DNA of 64,000 bases from Leucobacter chromiisoli (GCF_016522505.1 NZ_JAEHOH010000012.1:89970-153969), one strand, 5' to 3'. Counted from the stretch's first letter, positions 51,223-60,633 are shown. The notes: a model not told the origin generated them from the sequence alone. Made by a program: numbers and translations.

Positions 51223-51732
51223 CTAGTTCTTGAAGACGCGCTCGGTGATCGACTTGGATCCGCGCCCGACCGCGATCAGGCCGGACTGGGCGATCTCCTT
51301 GATCCCGAAGGGCTCGAGCACCTTCAGGAAGGCGTCGATCTTGCCCGAGTCGCCGGTGACCTCGATCACGAGCGCGTCGGTGACCACGTCGACGACGCGC
51401 GCGCGGAAGAGGGTGACGGCCTCGAGCACCTGCGAGCGGTTCTGGCTGTCGGCCCGCACCTTGATCAGCATGTGCTCCCGCTGCACCGACTGCGCGGGAT
51501 CGAGCTCGACGATCTTGATCACGTTGACGAGCTTGTTCAGCTGCTTCGTGACCTGCTCGAGCAGCACGTCGTCCTGGTCGACGACGACCGTGATGCGGGA
51601 CAGGCCCTTCACCTCGGTGGGCCCCACGGCGAGGGACTCGATGTTGAAGCCGCGGCGCGCGAAGAGGCCGGCGACGCGGGTCAGGAGACCGGGCTTGTCC
51701 TCGACGAGGAGGCTCAGAACGTGGCGGCTCAT
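51223..51732 (-). CDS. ilvN: Acetolactate synthase, regulatory subunit
   Basis: Small subunit that gives valine feedback control to IlvB. 169 aa. N-terminal ACT domain HVLSLLVEDKPGLLTRVAGLFARRGFNIESLAVGPTE with the expected valine-site residues, then VVVDQDDVLLEQVTKQLNKLVNVIKI and the C-terminal VTGDSGKIDAFLKVLEPFGIKEIAQSGLIAVGRG. ATG 51732 lies 2 nt after the ilvB stop, so tight coupling ensures subunit balance. Confidence 0.97.
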   Translation of the reverse strand: MSRHVLSLLVEDKPGLLTRVAGLFARRGFNIESLAVGPTEVKGLSRITVVVDQDDVLLEQVTKQLNKLVNVIKIVELDPAQSVQREHMLIKVRADSQNRSQVLEAVTLFRARVVDVVTDALVIEVTGDSGKIDAFLKVLEPFGIKEIAQSGLIAVGRGSKSITERVFKN

Positions 51733-51734
51733 GA

Positions 51735-53537
51735 CTACTCCTCCCCCCACTCGGGGCTGTGCTCGAGGGCGTACTGGATATCGCTGTTGGAGGTGCCCTG
51801 GCGCACCATCGGCCACACCATCGCGTCGGCGCTCACGACGAAGTCGATCACGACGGGGCGGTCGTTGGTCTCGAGCGCCAGCTTGATCGCGTCGTCGACC
51901 TGGTCCTCGCGCTCCACGCGGATGGACAGGCAGCCGTAGGCCTCGCCCAGCTTCACGAAGTCGGGGATGCGCTGGCTCCCGTGCCCCGTGTTGAGCTCGG
52001 TGTTGGAGTAGCGGCCCTCGTAGATGAGGGTCTGCCACTGGCGCACCATGCCGAGGGACGAGTTGTTGATGACCGCGACCTTGATCGGGATGTCGTTGAC
52101 CGTGCAGGTCGCGAGCTCCTGATTGGTCATCTGGAAGCACCCGTCGCCGTCGATCGCCCACACCGTGCGGTCGGGCTCGGCGACCTTCGCACCCATGGCC
52201 GCGGGCACCGCATAGCCCATCGTGCCGGCGCCGCCCGAGTTGAGCCACGCGTTCGGCCGCTGGTACTTGATGAACTGCGCCGCCCACATCTGGTGCTGGC
52301 CGACACCCGCGGCGTAGACGCCCTCGGGGCCGGTCAGCTCGCCGATGCGCTGGATCACGTACTGCGGGGAGAGCAGGCCGTCGCTCGTCGCCTGGTAGCC
52401 GAGCGGGAAGTGCTCGCGCAGCTCGTTCAGCCGCTCCCACCACTGGCTCTGGTCGGCGCACTCGCGGGTGCGCTGGGTGGAGGACATCGCGGCGATGAGG
52501 TCTGAGATGACCTCGCCGGCGTCGCCCACGATGGGCACGTCTGCGGCGCGGATCTTGCCGATCTCGGCCGGGTCGATGTCGGCGTGGATGACCTTCGCCT
52601 CGGGTGCGAAGAGCGCCGCCTTGCCGGTCACCCGATCGTCGAAGCGCGCGCCGATCGTGATGAGCAGGTCGGCCTCCTGCAGAGCGAGCACCGCGGGCAC
52701 CGTGCCGTGCATGCCCGGCATGCCGAGGTGCTGGGGGTGGTCGTCGGGGAACACTCCCCGCGCCATCAGCGTGGTCACGACGGGAGCGCCGACCTGCTCG
52801 ACGAGCTGCAGCAGCTCGGCCGAGGCCCCGGCGCGGCCCACGCCGCCCCCGATGTAGAAGACGGGCTTCTTCGACTCCGCGATCAGCTCGGCCGCGGCCT
52901 GGATCTGCTTGCTGTTGGCCTTCGTGATCGGACGGTAGCCGGGCAGCTCGACGTTCGGGTTCCACACGAAGTCGAGCAGGCCCTCCTGCGCGTCCTTCGT
53001 GATGTCGACGAGCACGGGGCCGGGCCGGCCGCTCGAGGCGAGGTGGTACGCCGCGGCGATCGCCGCGGGCACGTCCTCCGCGCGCTTCACCAGCACGGAG
53101 TGCTTGGTGATCGGCATGGTGACGCCGACGATGTCCGCCTCCTGGAAGGCGTCCGTGCCCATCAGGTGCGAGAACACCTGGCCGGTGATGGCGAGCAGCG
53201 GCACCGAGTCCATGTAGGCGTCGGCGATCGCGGTGACCAGGTTGGTCGCACCGGGGCCCGAGGTCGCGATGCAGACCCCGACCCTGCCGGAGGCCGCCGC
53301 GAAGCCCTCGGCGGCGTGGCCGCCGCCCTGCTCGTGGCGCACCAGGATGTGGCGCAGCTTGGGCGCGTCCATCAGGGCGTCGTAGAGCGGCAGCACCGCG
53401 CCGCCCGGCAGTCCGAAGACGTCGGTGACGCCGAGCAGCTCGAGGCTGCGCACGACGGCATCGGCACCGGTCATCCGCTCTCCGCGCGAGGCGCCCGCGG
53501 GTGGTTGGGTGGGAATTGCACTCGTGTCCGAGTTCAT
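51735..53537 (-). CDS. ilvB: Acetolactate synthase, catalytic subunit
   Basis: Thiamine-diphosphate enzyme that condenses two pyruvates, or pyruvate with 2-ketobutyrate. 600 aa, biosynthetic (AHAS) type. Visible: N-terminal [17 protein letters not shown], catalytic-Glu region [64 protein letters not shown] (FAD-binding side), and the ThDP motif [29 protein letters not shown]. The Pro/Ser-rich first 20 residues are variable in the family. No clear ribosome site before ATG 53537; the 39-nt gap to ilvD has only a weak TATCAC -10-like site, so it is mostly read from the ilvD promoter. Confidence 0.97.
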   Translation of the reverse strand: MNSDTSAIPTQPPAGASRGERMTGADAVVRSLELLGVTDVFGLPGGAVLPLYDALMDAPKLRHILVRHEQGGGHAAEGFAAASGRVGVCIATSGPGATNLVTAIADAYMDSVPLLAITGQVFSHLMGTDAFQEADIVGVTMPITKHSVLVKRAEDVPAAIAAAYHLASSGRPGPVLVDITKDAQEGLLDFVWNPNVELPGYRPITKANSKQIQAAAELIAESKKPVFYIGGGVGRAGASAELLQLVEQVGAPVVTTLMARGVFPDDHPQHLGMPGMHGTVPAVLALQEADLLITIGARFDDRVTGKAALFAPEAKVIHADIDPAEIGKIRAADVPIVGDAGEVISDLIAAMSSTQRTRECADQSQWWERLNELREHFPLGYQATSDGLLSPQYVIQRIGELTGPEGVYAAGVGQHQMWAAQFIKYQRPNAWLNSGGAGTMGYAVPAAMGAKVAEPDRTVWAIDGDGCFQMTNQELATCTVNDIPIKVAVINNSSLGMVRQWQTLIYEGRYSNTELNTGHGSQRIPDFVKLGEAYGCLSIRVEREDQVDDAIKLALETNDRPVVIDFVVSADAMVWPMVRQGTSNSDIQYALEHSPEWGEE

Positions 53538-53576
53538 CTCTGGCTTTCTGTTGACGGTGGGCGCAGTGATACGGCG

Positions 53577-55268
53577 TCAGCCCGTGATCGCGCCTTCTGA
53601 GGCGGAGCGCACGAGCTTCGCGTACTTGGCCAGCACGCCGCGCGTATACCGCGGGGGAAGCGGGGCCCAGCTGTCTCGGCGGGCCGCGAGCTCGGTGGGA
53701 TCCACCAGCAGATCGAGCGTTCGTGCGGCGATGTCGACCCGAATCAGGTCACCGTCGCGCACCAGGGCGATCGGACCCCCGTCCGATGCCTCCGGCGCAA
53801 TATGGCCGATGCACAGGCCGGTTGTGCCGCCCGAGAATCGTCCGTCAGTCAACAATAGTACATCCTTGCCGAGCCCCGCGCCCTTGATGGCGCCGGTGAT
53901 GGCGAGCATCTCGCGCATGCCGGGGCCGCCCTTCGGGCCCTCGTAGCGGATGACCACGACATCGCCCTTGCCGATCTTGCCCTCGGTCAGCGCGTCCATC
54001 GCGGCGCGCTCGCGGTCGAAGACGCGCGCAGGGCCCTCGAAGGTCTCCGCGTCAAAGCCGGCCGTCTTCACCACGGCGCCCTCGGGGGCGAGGGTGCCGC
54101 TCAGGATCGTCAGGCCACCGCCCTCGTGCAGCGGGTTGTCGAGCGTGCGGATCACCTTGCCGTCGAGCGGCGTGTCGACGTCTGCGAGGTTCTCGGCGAC
54201 GGTCTTGCCGGTCACGGTCAGGGCGTCTCCGTGCAGGAGGCCGGCGTCGAGCAGCGCCTTCATGATGACGGGCATGCCGCCCACGCGATCGAAGTCCTCT
54301 GCGACGTACTGCCCGAAGGGCTTCATGTCGGCGAGGTGCGGCGACTTCTGGCCGATGCGGGTGAAGTCGTCGAGGGTGAGCTCGACCTCGGCCTCGCGCG
54401 CGATGGCCAGCAGGTGCAGCACGGCGTTCGTCGAGCCGCCGAGCACCATGGCCACGGTGATGGCGTTCTCGAACGCCTTCTTCGTGAGGATGTCGCGGGA
54501 GGTGATGCCCTGGCGCAGCAGGTTCACGACCGCCTCGCCCGAGCGGTGCGCGTAGTAGTCGCGGCGCCGGTCCGCGCTGGGCGGCGCGGCGGATCCGGGC
54601 AGGCTCATGCCGAGGGCCTCCGCCACGCACGCCATGGTGTTCGCGGTGTACATGCCGCCGCAGGCGCCCTCGCCCGGGGCGATCGCGCACTCGACGCGCT
54701 TCAGGTCCTCCTCGCTCAGCGTGCCGGCCTTGCACGCTCCGACGGCCTCGAAGGCGTCGATGATGGTCACCTGCTTCTCGGTGCCGTCGCTGAGCTTCAC
54801 CCAGCCCGGGGCGATCGATCCGGCGTACAGGAAGACGGAGGCGAGGTCGAGGCGGGCCGCGGCCATCAGCATGCCCGGGAGCGACTTGTCGCATCCCGCG
54901 AGCAGCACCGAGCCGTCGAGGCGCTCGGCCATCATGACCGTCTCGACCGAGTCGGTGATGACCTCGCGCGAGACGAGGGAGAAGTGCATGCCCTCGTGGC
55001 CCATCGAGATGCCGTCGGAGACCGAGACCGTTCCGAACTGCATGGGGTAGCCGCCGCCGGCGTGCACCCCCTCCTTCGCGCCCTGCGCGAGCCGGTCGAG
55101 GCTCAGGTTGCAGGGGGTGATCTCGTTCCACGAGCTCGCGATGCCGATCTGGGGCTTGTCCCAGTCCTCATCGCCCATGCCGACGGCGCGCAGCATGCCC
55201 CGCGCCGCAGCCTTCTCGATCCCGTCAGTAACGTCGCGACTCCGCGGCTTGATGTCGATCTCTGCCAT
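53577..55268 (-). CDS. ilvD: Dihydroxy-acid dehydratase
   Basis: Fe-S enzyme that dehydrates dihydroxy acids to 2-keto acids, the third common branched-chain step. 563 aa. Cluster cysteines C53 (EITPCN), C126 ([10 protein letters not shown]) and C203 ([14 protein letters not shown]) are conserved, as are [14 protein letters not shown] and [26 protein letters not shown] 55268 lies 6 nt from TAGACT, so the cluster starts with a leaderless mRNA. ilvD-B-N-C order on one strand suggests a single operon with internal control points. Confidence 0.97.
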   Translation of the reverse strand: MAEIDIKPRSRDVTDGIEKAAARGMLRAVGMGDEDWDKPQIGIASSWNEITPCNLSLDRLAQGAKEGVHAGGGYPMQFGTVSVSDGISMGHEGMHFSLVSREVITDSVETVMMAERLDGSVLLAGCDKSLPGMLMAAARLDLASVFLYAGSIAPGWVKLSDGTEKQVTIIDAFEAVGACKAGTLSEEDLKRVECAIAPGEGACGGMYTANTMACVAEALGMSLPGSAAPPSADRRRDYYAHRSGEAVVNLLRQGITSRDILTKKAFENAITVAMVLGGSTNAVLHLLAIAREAEVELTLDDFTRIGQKSPHLADMKPFGQYVAEDFDRVGGMPVIMKALLDAGLLHGDALTVTGKTVAENLADVDTPLDGKVIRTLDNPLHEGGGLTILSGTLAPEGAVVKTAGFDAETFEGPARVFDRERAAMDALTEGKIGKGDVVVIRYEGPKGGPGMREMLAITGAIKGAGLGKDVLLLTDGRFSGGTTGLCIGHIAPEASDGGPIALVRDGDLIRVDIAARTLDLLVDPTELAARRDSWAPLPPRYTRGVLAKYAKLVRSASEGAITG

Positions 55269-55274
55269 GGCCCA

Positions 55275-55280
55275 AGTCTA
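55275..55280 (-). promoter_or_regulatory. -10 hexamer of ilvD (leaderless)
   Basis: TAGACT on the minus strand, 6 nt from ATG 55268. Confidence 0.55.
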
Positions 55281-55319
55281 AGGCCTGCCGCCGACGCGGA
55301 CGCGCATGCCGCCCGGCGT

Positions 55320-55562
55320 CTACTTGCCCGTGGCGGGGAGCAGCGTGAACGGAAGCACGAAGCCGATCACGACGGCGGCGAGGCCGCCCGCGAAGCGCAG
55401 CTGCTCGGCGGAGGCGCCGATCGTCGCGTCGACGCCGTAGCTCATGAGCACACAGCCGCCGACCATGAGGACGAAGGAGAGGATGAAGAAGATCGCGGTC
55501 ACCGCGCTGACGGCTCCCTGCGAGCTCTCCTCGAACAGTTCCTGCGTCTGCTGCTTCGCCAT
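55320..55562 (-). CDS. Small membrane protein, two helices
   Basis: 80 aa: MAKQQTQELFEESSQGAVSAVTAIFFILSFVLMVGGCVLMSYGVDATIGASAEQLRFAGGLAAVVIGFVLPFTLLPATGK. Hydrophilic start, two membrane helices, unknown family. ATG 55562 is preferred (GAGGG about 9 nt upstream); ATG 55571 is also possible. Same strand as and upstream of ilvD, 51 nt away, but ilvD has its own promoter. Confidence 0.7.
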   Translation of the reverse strand: MAKQQTQELFEESSQGAVSAVTAIFFILSFVLMVGGCVLMSYGVDATIGASAEQLRFAGGLAAVVIGFVLPFTLLPATGK

Positions 55563-55784
55563 GCTGACCATCCCTCGACTCCGAACGCCTGACACCTCGA
55601 GTGCGAGGCGGGATCCCGCGACTCACACGCGCGCCATCAAGCGTAGCGCAAGGCCGGCGGTGCCGGGCAAGCCCCGGGACCCGGGCGAGGCCGGACGCTA
55701 AGCTGGATCGAGCGGGCGGCCCGGCCGCCGGCGAAGGGCCCGGAACCCCGGCGCCCGGCTCCGCACAGCCGCAAGGGAGGCCGC

Positions 55785-56018
55785 ATGTCGATCGGCAAGT
55801 ACGTGACGAACCCCGGAGTGATCGGCGCCGCGGTGGGCGCCGCGACCACGGCCAAGCGGACCCAGTCGATGCCCAAGGACTGGCGGCGCCTGCTGGTCTG
55901 GGGGGTGTGGCTCGCCGGACTCGCGCTCGCGATCGCGGGCGTCGCCATGCAGGAGGACGACCGGGACTTCGAGGAAGAGGTGGAGGCGCGCAAGAAGGAG
56001 CGCAAGCGCCGCCGCTGA
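55785..56018 (+). CDS. Small membrane protein with basic C terminus
   Basis: 77 aa: an N-terminal amphipathic stretch with Gly/Ala (GVIGAAVGAATTAKRTQSMPKDWRR), one membrane helix (about 36-55, LLVWGVWLAGLALAIAGVAM), and a charged tail EDDRDFEEEVEARKKERKRRR. GGGAGG lies 5 nt upstream of the ATG and TAAGCT about 80 nt upstream. No recognised family. Confidence 0.7.
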   Translation: MSIGKYVTNPGVIGAAVGAATTAKRTQSMPKDWRRLLVWGVWLAGLALAIAGVAMQEDDRDFEEEVEARKKERKRRR

Positions 56019-56203
56019 CGGGACCGCCGGCCCGCTCGTCGCCGGGGCGCCGCGACCGGATCCCGACCGCGGAGACGCCGGAAGCCCCCGTGCGGACGAT
56101 GCTCCGGGGCTCGCGGCGTCCATATAGGATCGTGTCCGGCGCGTCGGGAAGCCCGGACGACGTCTCGTCGCCGACTCTCCAGAATCGGACCCCGTGAACA
56201 CCC

Positions 56204-57463
56204 ATGAACGATGAATCCCTCCGGCACGCCGAGGACGCCCCCAGCAACCGGGGGCGCCGACGCCGCATCCTCACCCTCGTCAACAAGCGCGAAGCGGCTC
56301 GCGTCAACAGGCTGCTCCGCACGGAGCTCATCGGCGGCGTCATCATCATGGCCGCCGCCCTCGTCGGCTTCGTCGCGGCGAACAGCCCCGTCGCCGACTG
56401 GTACTTCTCGCTGCGCGACGCCGAGTTCGGCCCCGAATCGCTGCACCTCAGACTGAGCGTCGGCCACTGGGCCTCCGACGGGCTGCTCGCGATCTTCTTC
56501 TTCATGGTGGGGCTCGAGCTCAAGCGGGAATTCGTGGAGGGCGCGCTCAGCAGGTTCTCCACGGCGATCGTGCCCGTGGCGGCGGCCTTCGGCGGCGTCG
56601 CCGTGCCGGCTCTCATCTACGTCGCCTTCAACGCCGGCGCCGATTCCGTCCACGGCTGGGCGATCCCGACCGCCACCGACATCGCGTTCGCGGTCGCGGT
56701 GCTCGGCCTCCTCGCTCCGCGCGTCCCGGCCGCGCTGCGCATGTTCCTGCTCACGCTCGCCGTCGTCGACGACCTCATCGCCATCGCGATCATCGCCATC
56801 TTCTACACCGACGGCGTGCAGTTCGCCGCGCTCGCGCTCTCGGCGATCCCCCTCGCCGTGTACGCCTTCGTCGCCCACCGCTTCCCCGGGTGGCTCGCCC
56901 GGTCGGGCTTCGGCCCCTGGCTCGTCCTGCTGCCGATCGGCGCCGTCGCGTGGGCGCTCTTCCACGCCTCCGGCATCCACGCGACCATCGCCGGCGTGCT
57001 GCTCGCGTTCCTCGTGCCCGTCGCGGGCAAGGACGGAGTGGCCCTCGCCGAGGTGTTCGAGCGCCGGTTCCGCCCCCTGTCGACGGGCATCGCGGTGCCC
57101 ATCTTCGCCTTCTTCGCCGCGGGGGTGGCGATCGGGGGCGAGTCGCGGTTCCCCTTCGATCCGATCGCCCTCGGCGTGATGTTCGGCCTGGTGCTCGGCA
57201 AGCCGATCGGCATCACCCTCACGACCTGGCTGATCACGAAGTTCACGCGCGCCGAGCTCGACTCCGCGGTGCGCTGGCCGCAGCTCATCGGCGTCGGCGC
57301 GCTCGCCGGCGTCGGGTTCACCGTGGCGCTGCTCGTGGCCGACCTCAGCTTCACGCACCCGGGCGACGGCGACACCGCCCGGCTCTCGGTCATGGTCGGC
57401 TCGCTGGTCGCCGTCGCAGTGTCGGCGTGCTTCCTCGTCCGTCGGCCGCGCTCGCGCCGCTGA
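56204..57463 (+). CDS. nhaA: Na+/H+ antiporter NhaA
   Basis: Exports Na+ in exchange for protons, for pH and salt homeostasis. 419 aa, 12 helices. Family core is complete: PTATDIAFAVAVLGLL (155-170, helix IV), LAVVDDLIAIAIIAIFY with the ion-binding pair D189-D190 (helix V), and the FxVGLELKRE segment near 100-109. The C-terminal TVALLVADLSF matches helix XI. A basic N-terminal tail of about 40 residues precedes helix I. No ribosome site before ATG 56204; a TATAGGAT region near 56120 is the likely promoter. Alone on the plus strand. Confidence 0.95.
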   Translation: MNDESLRHAEDAPSNRGRRRRILTLVNKREAARVNRLLRTELIGGVIIMAAALVGFVAANSPVADWYFSLRDAEFGPESLHLRLSVGHWASDGLLAIFFFMVGLELKREFVEGALSRFSTAIVPVAAAFGGVAVPALIYVAFNAGADSVHGWAIPTATDIAFAVAVLGLLAPRVPAALRMFLLTLAVVDDLIAIAIIAIFYTDGVQFAALALSAIPLAVYAFVAHRFPGWLARSGFGPWLVLLPIGAVAWALFHASGIHATIAGVLLAFLVPVAGKDGVALAEVFERRFRPLSTGIAVPIFAFFAAGVAIGGESRFPFDPIALGVMFGLVLGKPIGITLTTWLITKFTRAELDSAVRWPQLIGVGALAGVGFTVALLVADLSFTHPGDGDTARLSVMVGSLVAVAVSACFLVRRPRSRR

Positions 57464-57561
57464 CCGGGGCGGCGCGGCGGCGCCCCGAGAGCACGCGCGC
57501 CGGGAAACAGGGCGCCCCGAAAGCACGGCGCGCCCGGGAGCTGCGCCGCTGCCGACCGATT

Positions 57562-57590
57562 TTGAACGGCGAGAACGGGCGTGCTAATGT
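57562..57590 (+). promoter_or_regulatory. Promoter of tRNA-Lys
   Basis: TTGAAC (57562-57567), 17-bp spacer, TAATGT (57585-57590), in an AT-richer patch. Start expected near 57597, 19 nt before the mature tRNA. Confidence 0.7.
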
Positions 57591-57615
57591 AGCTTTGTTG
57601 CTCAGCGAGCAGCAG

Positions 57616-57688
<73 letters not shown>

Positions 57689-57694
57689 CGGTTC

Positions 57695-57727
57695 AGGCCC
57701 GAGATCGTCACGATCTCGGGCCTTTGT
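57695..57727 (+). terminator. Rho-independent terminator of tRNA-Lys
   Basis: 13-bp perfect stem AGGCCCGAGATCG / CGATCTCGGGCCT with a 3-nt loop (57695-57723), followed by TTTGT. The best intrinsic terminator in the window. Confidence 0.85.
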
Positions 57728-57809
57728 CGTCTCCGTCGAGGCGGCCCACCTCCTCTCATCCGCCCCACCACGTCACCTCCCCGGCCACGCACCCACGGAA
57801 GGCGCGCCC

Positions 57810-58625
57810 ATGCCCCTCACGCCCCCCTCCCCCTCTGCGGACCTCGCGTTCGCGCTCGACCTCGCCGACCTCGCCGACTCGATCTCGCTCCCCCGCTTCC
57901 GCGCGGCCGACCTCAACGTCGAGACGAAGCCCGACCGCACCTTCGTCACCGACGCGGATCGGGCCGTCGAGGACGCGTTGCGGGCGCGCATCGAGGCCGA
58001 ACGTCCGGGCGACGCGTTCTTCGGCGAGGAGTCCGGGCGCGCGGAGGGCGCCTCGGAGGGTCCCGAGCGGCGGTGGATCCTCGATCCCATCGACGGCACC
58101 TCCAACTTCCTCCGCGGAGTCCCCAACTGGGCCACCCTCATCGCGCTCGAGATCGACGGCCTGCCGACGGTCGGCGTCGTGTCGGCCCCGGCCTTCGGCG
58201 CACGCTGGTGGGCCGAGACCGGGTCGGGCGCGTGGGGCGAGCAGACGGGCGAGGCGCCGCGCCGGCTGCGGGTCTCGCAGGTGGCGGACCTCGAGCACGC
58301 CTCGCTGAGCTTCCAGAGCATCGAGCAGTGGGACCTGGCGGGCTATCTGCAGCCGCTCATCGAGCTCAGCCGCAGGGTCTGGCGGGATCGCGCCTACGGG
58401 GACATGTGGTCGTACATGCTCCTGGCCGAGGGCCTCGTCGACATCGTCGCCGAGTTCGACGTGAAGCCCTACGACCTGGCCGCACTGGTTCCGATCGTGC
58501 GCGAGGCCGGGGGCAGGTTCACCGACATCGCAGGCAACGAGAGCGCCTGGAACGGCAGCTCCCTCGCGACGAACGGGCCGCTGCACGCCGCCGTCGTCGA
58601 GGCCGTCGCGCAGTCGCGCCGCTGA
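57810..58625 (+). CDS. hisN: Histidinol-phosphatase HisN (inositol-monophosphatase family)
   Basis: 271 aa. Metal-site motifs of the IMPase superfamily: FVTDADRAVEDALR, FFGEESGR, and WILDPIDGTSNFLRGVPNWATLIAL (WxxDPxDGTxNF), plus the C-terminal VDIVAEFDVKPYDLAALVPIVREAGGRFTD. The WILDPIDGTSNF-RGVPNWATLI form is typical of actinobacterial HisN, which dephosphorylates histidinol phosphate; other sugar phosphates cannot be excluded. ATG 57810 with GGAAGG upstream; the frame stays open into the tRNA terminator but has no homology there. Followed by a 17-bp tandem duplication. Confidence 0.88.
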   Translation: MPLTPPSPSADLAFALDLADLADSISLPRFRAADLNVETKPDRTFVTDADRAVEDALRARIEAERPGDAFFGEESGRAEGASEGPERRWILDPIDGTSNFLRGVPNWATLIALEIDGLPTVGVVSAPAFGARWWAETGSGAWGEQTGEAPRRLRVSQVADLEHASLSFQSIEQWDLAGYLQPLIELSRRVWRDRAYGDMWSYMLLAEGLVDIVAEFDVKPYDLAALVPIVREAGGRFTDIAGNESAWNGSSLATNGPLHAAVVEAVAQSRR

Positions 58626-58656
58626 CGCAGCCGCGCGACTGACGCAGCCGCGCGAC
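58623..58656. repeat. 17-bp tandem duplication at the end of hisN
   Basis: TGACGCAGCCGCGCGAC occurs twice (58623-58639, 58640-58656), the first copy beginning with the hisN stop codon, and a third partial copy starts at 58657. A recent slippage or duplication between convergent genes. Confidence 0.75.
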
Positions 58657-58676
58657 TGACGGAGGCGTCGGCCGGA

Positions 58677-59156
58677 TCAGGCGTCGGCGATGCGGCGCCG
58701 GTCCGGATCCACGGCCTCGAGGATCCTGCCCAGCTGCATCGAGAACTCGCGCAGCCCCTCGCGGCCGAGCGGGTCGAGCACCAGTCTCCGCACCGTCCGC
58801 ACGTGCTCGGGCGCCTGCTCCTCCAGGTGGGCGAAGCCCTCGTCGGTGAGCACGACGTTCGTGGCCCGGCCGTCGCTGGGGCAGGCCTCGCGGCGCACCC
58901 ACCCCTGCTTCTCCAGCCGGGTGACGACGTGGGAGAGGCGCGAGAGCGACGAGTTCGTGAAGAACGCGAGATCGCTCATGAGACGGGTGCGATCCTCGGC
59001 GTCGGAGAGCATCGCCAGGACGTGATAGTCGAAGAGGGTGACGCCCGCGTCCCGCTTCAGCTGGGACTCGAGGGCGCCGGGAAGCAGGATGGTCAGGCTC
59101 ACGAGGCGGAGCCAGAGTTCTCGCTCTTCGGAGTCCAACCACTGAGGTTCTGCCAC
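58677..59156 (-). CDS. MarR-family transcriptional regulator
   Basis: 159 aa. Winged-helix MarR fold: LPGALESQLKRDAGVTLFDYHVLAMLSDAEDRTRLMSDLAFFTNSSLSRLSHVVTRLEKQGWVRREACPSDGRATNVVLTDEGFAHLEEQAPEHV, with the recognition helix SSLSRLSHVVTRLE and the beta-wing SDGRATNVVLT. Ligand and targets unknown. GTG 59156 with AAAAGGG upstream; a good TAGAAT hexamer lies about 60 nt upstream (59213-59218). Divergent from DUF3054, whose promoter may be its target. Confidence 0.92.
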   Translation of the reverse strand: MAEPQWLDSEERELWLRLVSLTILLPGALESQLKRDAGVTLFDYHVLAMLSDAEDRTRLMSDLAFFTNSSLSRLSHVVTRLEKQGWVRREACPSDGRATNVVLTDEGFAHLEEQAPEHVRTVRRLVLDPLGREGLREFSMQLGRILEAVDPDRRRIADA

Positions 59157-59212
59157 GACTACTGCCCTTTTCGCTCTTCCGATGCGGGGTCGTCGGCCCC
59201 GGTCCTCGCCCA

Positions 59213-59218
59213 ATTCTA
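59213..59218 (-). promoter_or_regulatory. Candidate -10 of the MarR gene
   Basis: TAGAAT on the minus strand; leader of about 50 nt to GTG 59156. Confidence 0.4.
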
Positions 59219-59348
59219 TGCCAGTCCCGTGCGACGGCACGGGAGATTCGGCTGTTCCCGGAACCGGCCCGCGAGGCACCGGCTGCTCGGGCGCCGCTTC
59301 GGAGAGGAACGCGCTCTCCGGAAGCCCGATGGGCGAGCGCGCGACGCG

Positions 59349-59354
59349 TAGACT
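59349..59354 (+). promoter_or_regulatory. -10 hexamer of the DUF3054 gene (leaderless)
   Basis: TAGACT ends 6 nt before GTG 59361. The same TAGACT-CGAGG context precedes thyA. Confidence 0.55.
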
Positions 59355-59360
59355 CGAGGC

Positions 59361-59753
59361 GTGAACACCGACCGGCGCACCGCCCCGAAACCCCCGATCA
59401 TCGCGTTCGCCCTCGTCGCCGACGCGCTGTTCGTCGTGCTCTTCGCGGCGCTCGGCCGCAGCAGTCACGCGCGGGAGGCGACGTTCGTCGGCCTCGTCGA
59501 GACGGCGTGGCCGTTCCTCGTCGGCCTGGCGGTCGTCTGGCTGGCCGCGCGGGTCTGGCGCGCCCCGCTGCGCATCGTGCGATCGGGCGTTCCGCTCTGG
59601 GTCGGTACGGTCGCCATCGGCATGCTGCTGCGCGCGCTCACGGGCGCGGGCACCGCGATGCCGTTCGTGATCGTGGCGACCGTCTCCGTCGGCGTCTTCC
59701 TCCTCGGGTGGCGCGGTATCGCGGTGCTGTTCCAGCGCGCACTGAGGCGCTGA
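59361..59753 (+). CDS. DUF3054 membrane protein
   Basis: 130 aa, four membrane helices (about 15-32, 45-62, 77-95, 103-122). The sequence IIAFALVADALFVVLFAALGRSSHAREATFVGLVETAWPFLVGLAVVWLA and VRSGVPLWVGTVAIGMLLRALTGAGTAMPFVIVATVSVGVFLLGWR fits the DUF3054 family of actinobacterial membrane proteins of unknown function. Leaderless-type GTG start. DUF1266 gene follows 38 nt downstream. Confidence 0.85.
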   Translation: MNTDRRTAPKPPIIAFALVADALFVVLFAALGRSSHAREATFVGLVETAWPFLVGLAVVWLAARVWRAPLRIVRSGVPLWVGTVAIGMLLRALTGAGTAMPFVIVATVSVGVFLLGWRGIAVLFQRALRR

Positions 59754-59791
59754 GCCCGAAGGTCGCGGCAGGGACGACGAAGCGCCGGCAG

Positions 59792-60256
59792 GTGAGCGCG
59801 AACACCCGCGGCATCCGCGACACGAGGTTCGAGGCGTGGGATCTGGTGCGCGCCGCGATGCTCTGCCGCGCCGGCTACTCGCTGGGCTGGCTGACGGAGG
59901 CGGAGGCCGTCGACACGCTGAACCTCGTCTCCGCGCAGTTGCAGCGCACTTACTCGGGGTGGGAGCAGCTGGGCGAGCACTTCCTGCGGGCTCGCCGGTA
60001 CTGGAGCAGCAGTTCGGGTCCGGAGGCGCGGCGGGGCGACGCCCACGACGCCAGCAGGCAGTCGGCGCTGGTCGACCCCCACGGCGGGCCCTGGTCGCAT
60101 ATGCCGTGGTCGCAGCCGATCCCCGACAGCCGGATCCTGCTCGTGGACGCGCTGATCTCGGAGGACCTCCTCGTCCAGGCTCCCTCGGTGTCGCCGACCG
60201 CGCTGGCGCGGCTCATCGACGGGGCGGCCGCCTCGCGCCTCGAGGATCGCGCGTGA
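59792..60256 (+). CDS. DUF1266-type protein
   Basis: 154 aa. WDLVRAAMLCRAGYSLGWLTEAEAVDTLNLVSAQLQRTYSGWEQLGEHFLRARRYWSS and the C-terminal HMPWSQPIPDS resemble DUF1266 proteins, soluble proteins of unknown function. The start is uncertain: GTG 59792 lacks a good ribosome site and lies 38 nt after DUF3054; the frame is open further upstream over the DUF3054 gene. The stop overlaps a GTG that opens a further small frame. Confidence 0.7.
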   Translation: MSANTRGIRDTRFEAWDLVRAAMLCRAGYSLGWLTEAEAVDTLNLVSAQLQRTYSGWEQLGEHFLRARRYWSSSSGPEARRGDAHDASRQSALVDPHGGPWSHMPWSQPIPDSRILLVDALISEDLLVQAPSVSPTALARLIDGAAASRLEDRA

Positions 60257-60633
60257 ACCCGGTCCACTTCCTCCGGGAGGAGTGGTCCCCCTGGACGATC
60301 GGGATGCTCGTGCTCGCCGCGGCGATCCTCGTCGTGGCGATCCTCGTCGTGGCCGGTTGGGCGCGCCGGCGCCCCGCGGGCGCGCCTCCTCCCCGCCTCC
60401 GCACCGCACGCGCCGGGAAACCGCACGCTCCCGGAGACGCGAGGAGGCCGCCCGAAGGGGCGGCCTCCTGCGACGACTCCGAGTGCGATGCGAACGTTCG
60501 TGGAGCCGCGGGGAATCGAACCCCGGTCCACTTCGATGATTCCGTGCCTTCTACGGGCGTAGTCCGTGCAAGCGTTCTACTCGGCCCCGCTCTGTGTCAC
60601 GGACACCTCGAGCGACAGGCCCAGCCTCGGTGA
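60253..60633 (+). CDS. Doubtful small membrane protein running antisense to ssrA
   Basis: A frame coupled to the DUF1266 stop by GTGA (60253-60256). It starts VNPVHFLREEWSPWTIGMLVLAAAILVVAILVVAGWARRRPAG, a convincing short membrane helix with a duplicated ILVVA unit, but then reads through the ssrA terminator and 130 nt of ssrA on the opposite strand without a stop until 60633. A functional product would be odd in its C-terminal half. Possibly a real N-terminal gene whose own 3' end was lost when placed next to ssrA, or a chance frame. Confidence 0.3.
   Translation: MNPVHFLREEWSPWTIGMLVLAAAILVVAILVVAGWARRRPAGAPPPRLRTARAGKPHAPGDARRPPEGAASCDDSECDANVRGAAGNRTPVHFDDSVPSTGVVRASVLLGPALCHGHLERQAQPR
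60442..60469 (-). terminator. Terminator of ssrA
   Basis: 12-bp perfect stem AGGAGGCCGCCC / GGGCGGCCTCCT with a GAAG loop, 32 nt beyond the tmRNA 3' end on the minus strand. Confidence 0.7.
60481..60496 (-). repeat. Downstream arm of the inverted repeat flanking ssrA
   Basis: GAGTGCGATGCGAACG (plus strand) is the exact reverse complement of 60916-60931. It lies 4 nt beyond the tmRNA 3' end and before the terminator, so it is part of the primary transcript. Pairing can extend by ACTCC (60476-60480). Confidence 0.8.

Noticed and set aside
56194..56214. Six-codon frame (GTG AAC ACC CAT GAA CGA TGA) overlapping the nhaA start
   Set aside because: Could be a leader peptide, but it is too short, has no ribosome site and is easily explained by chance.
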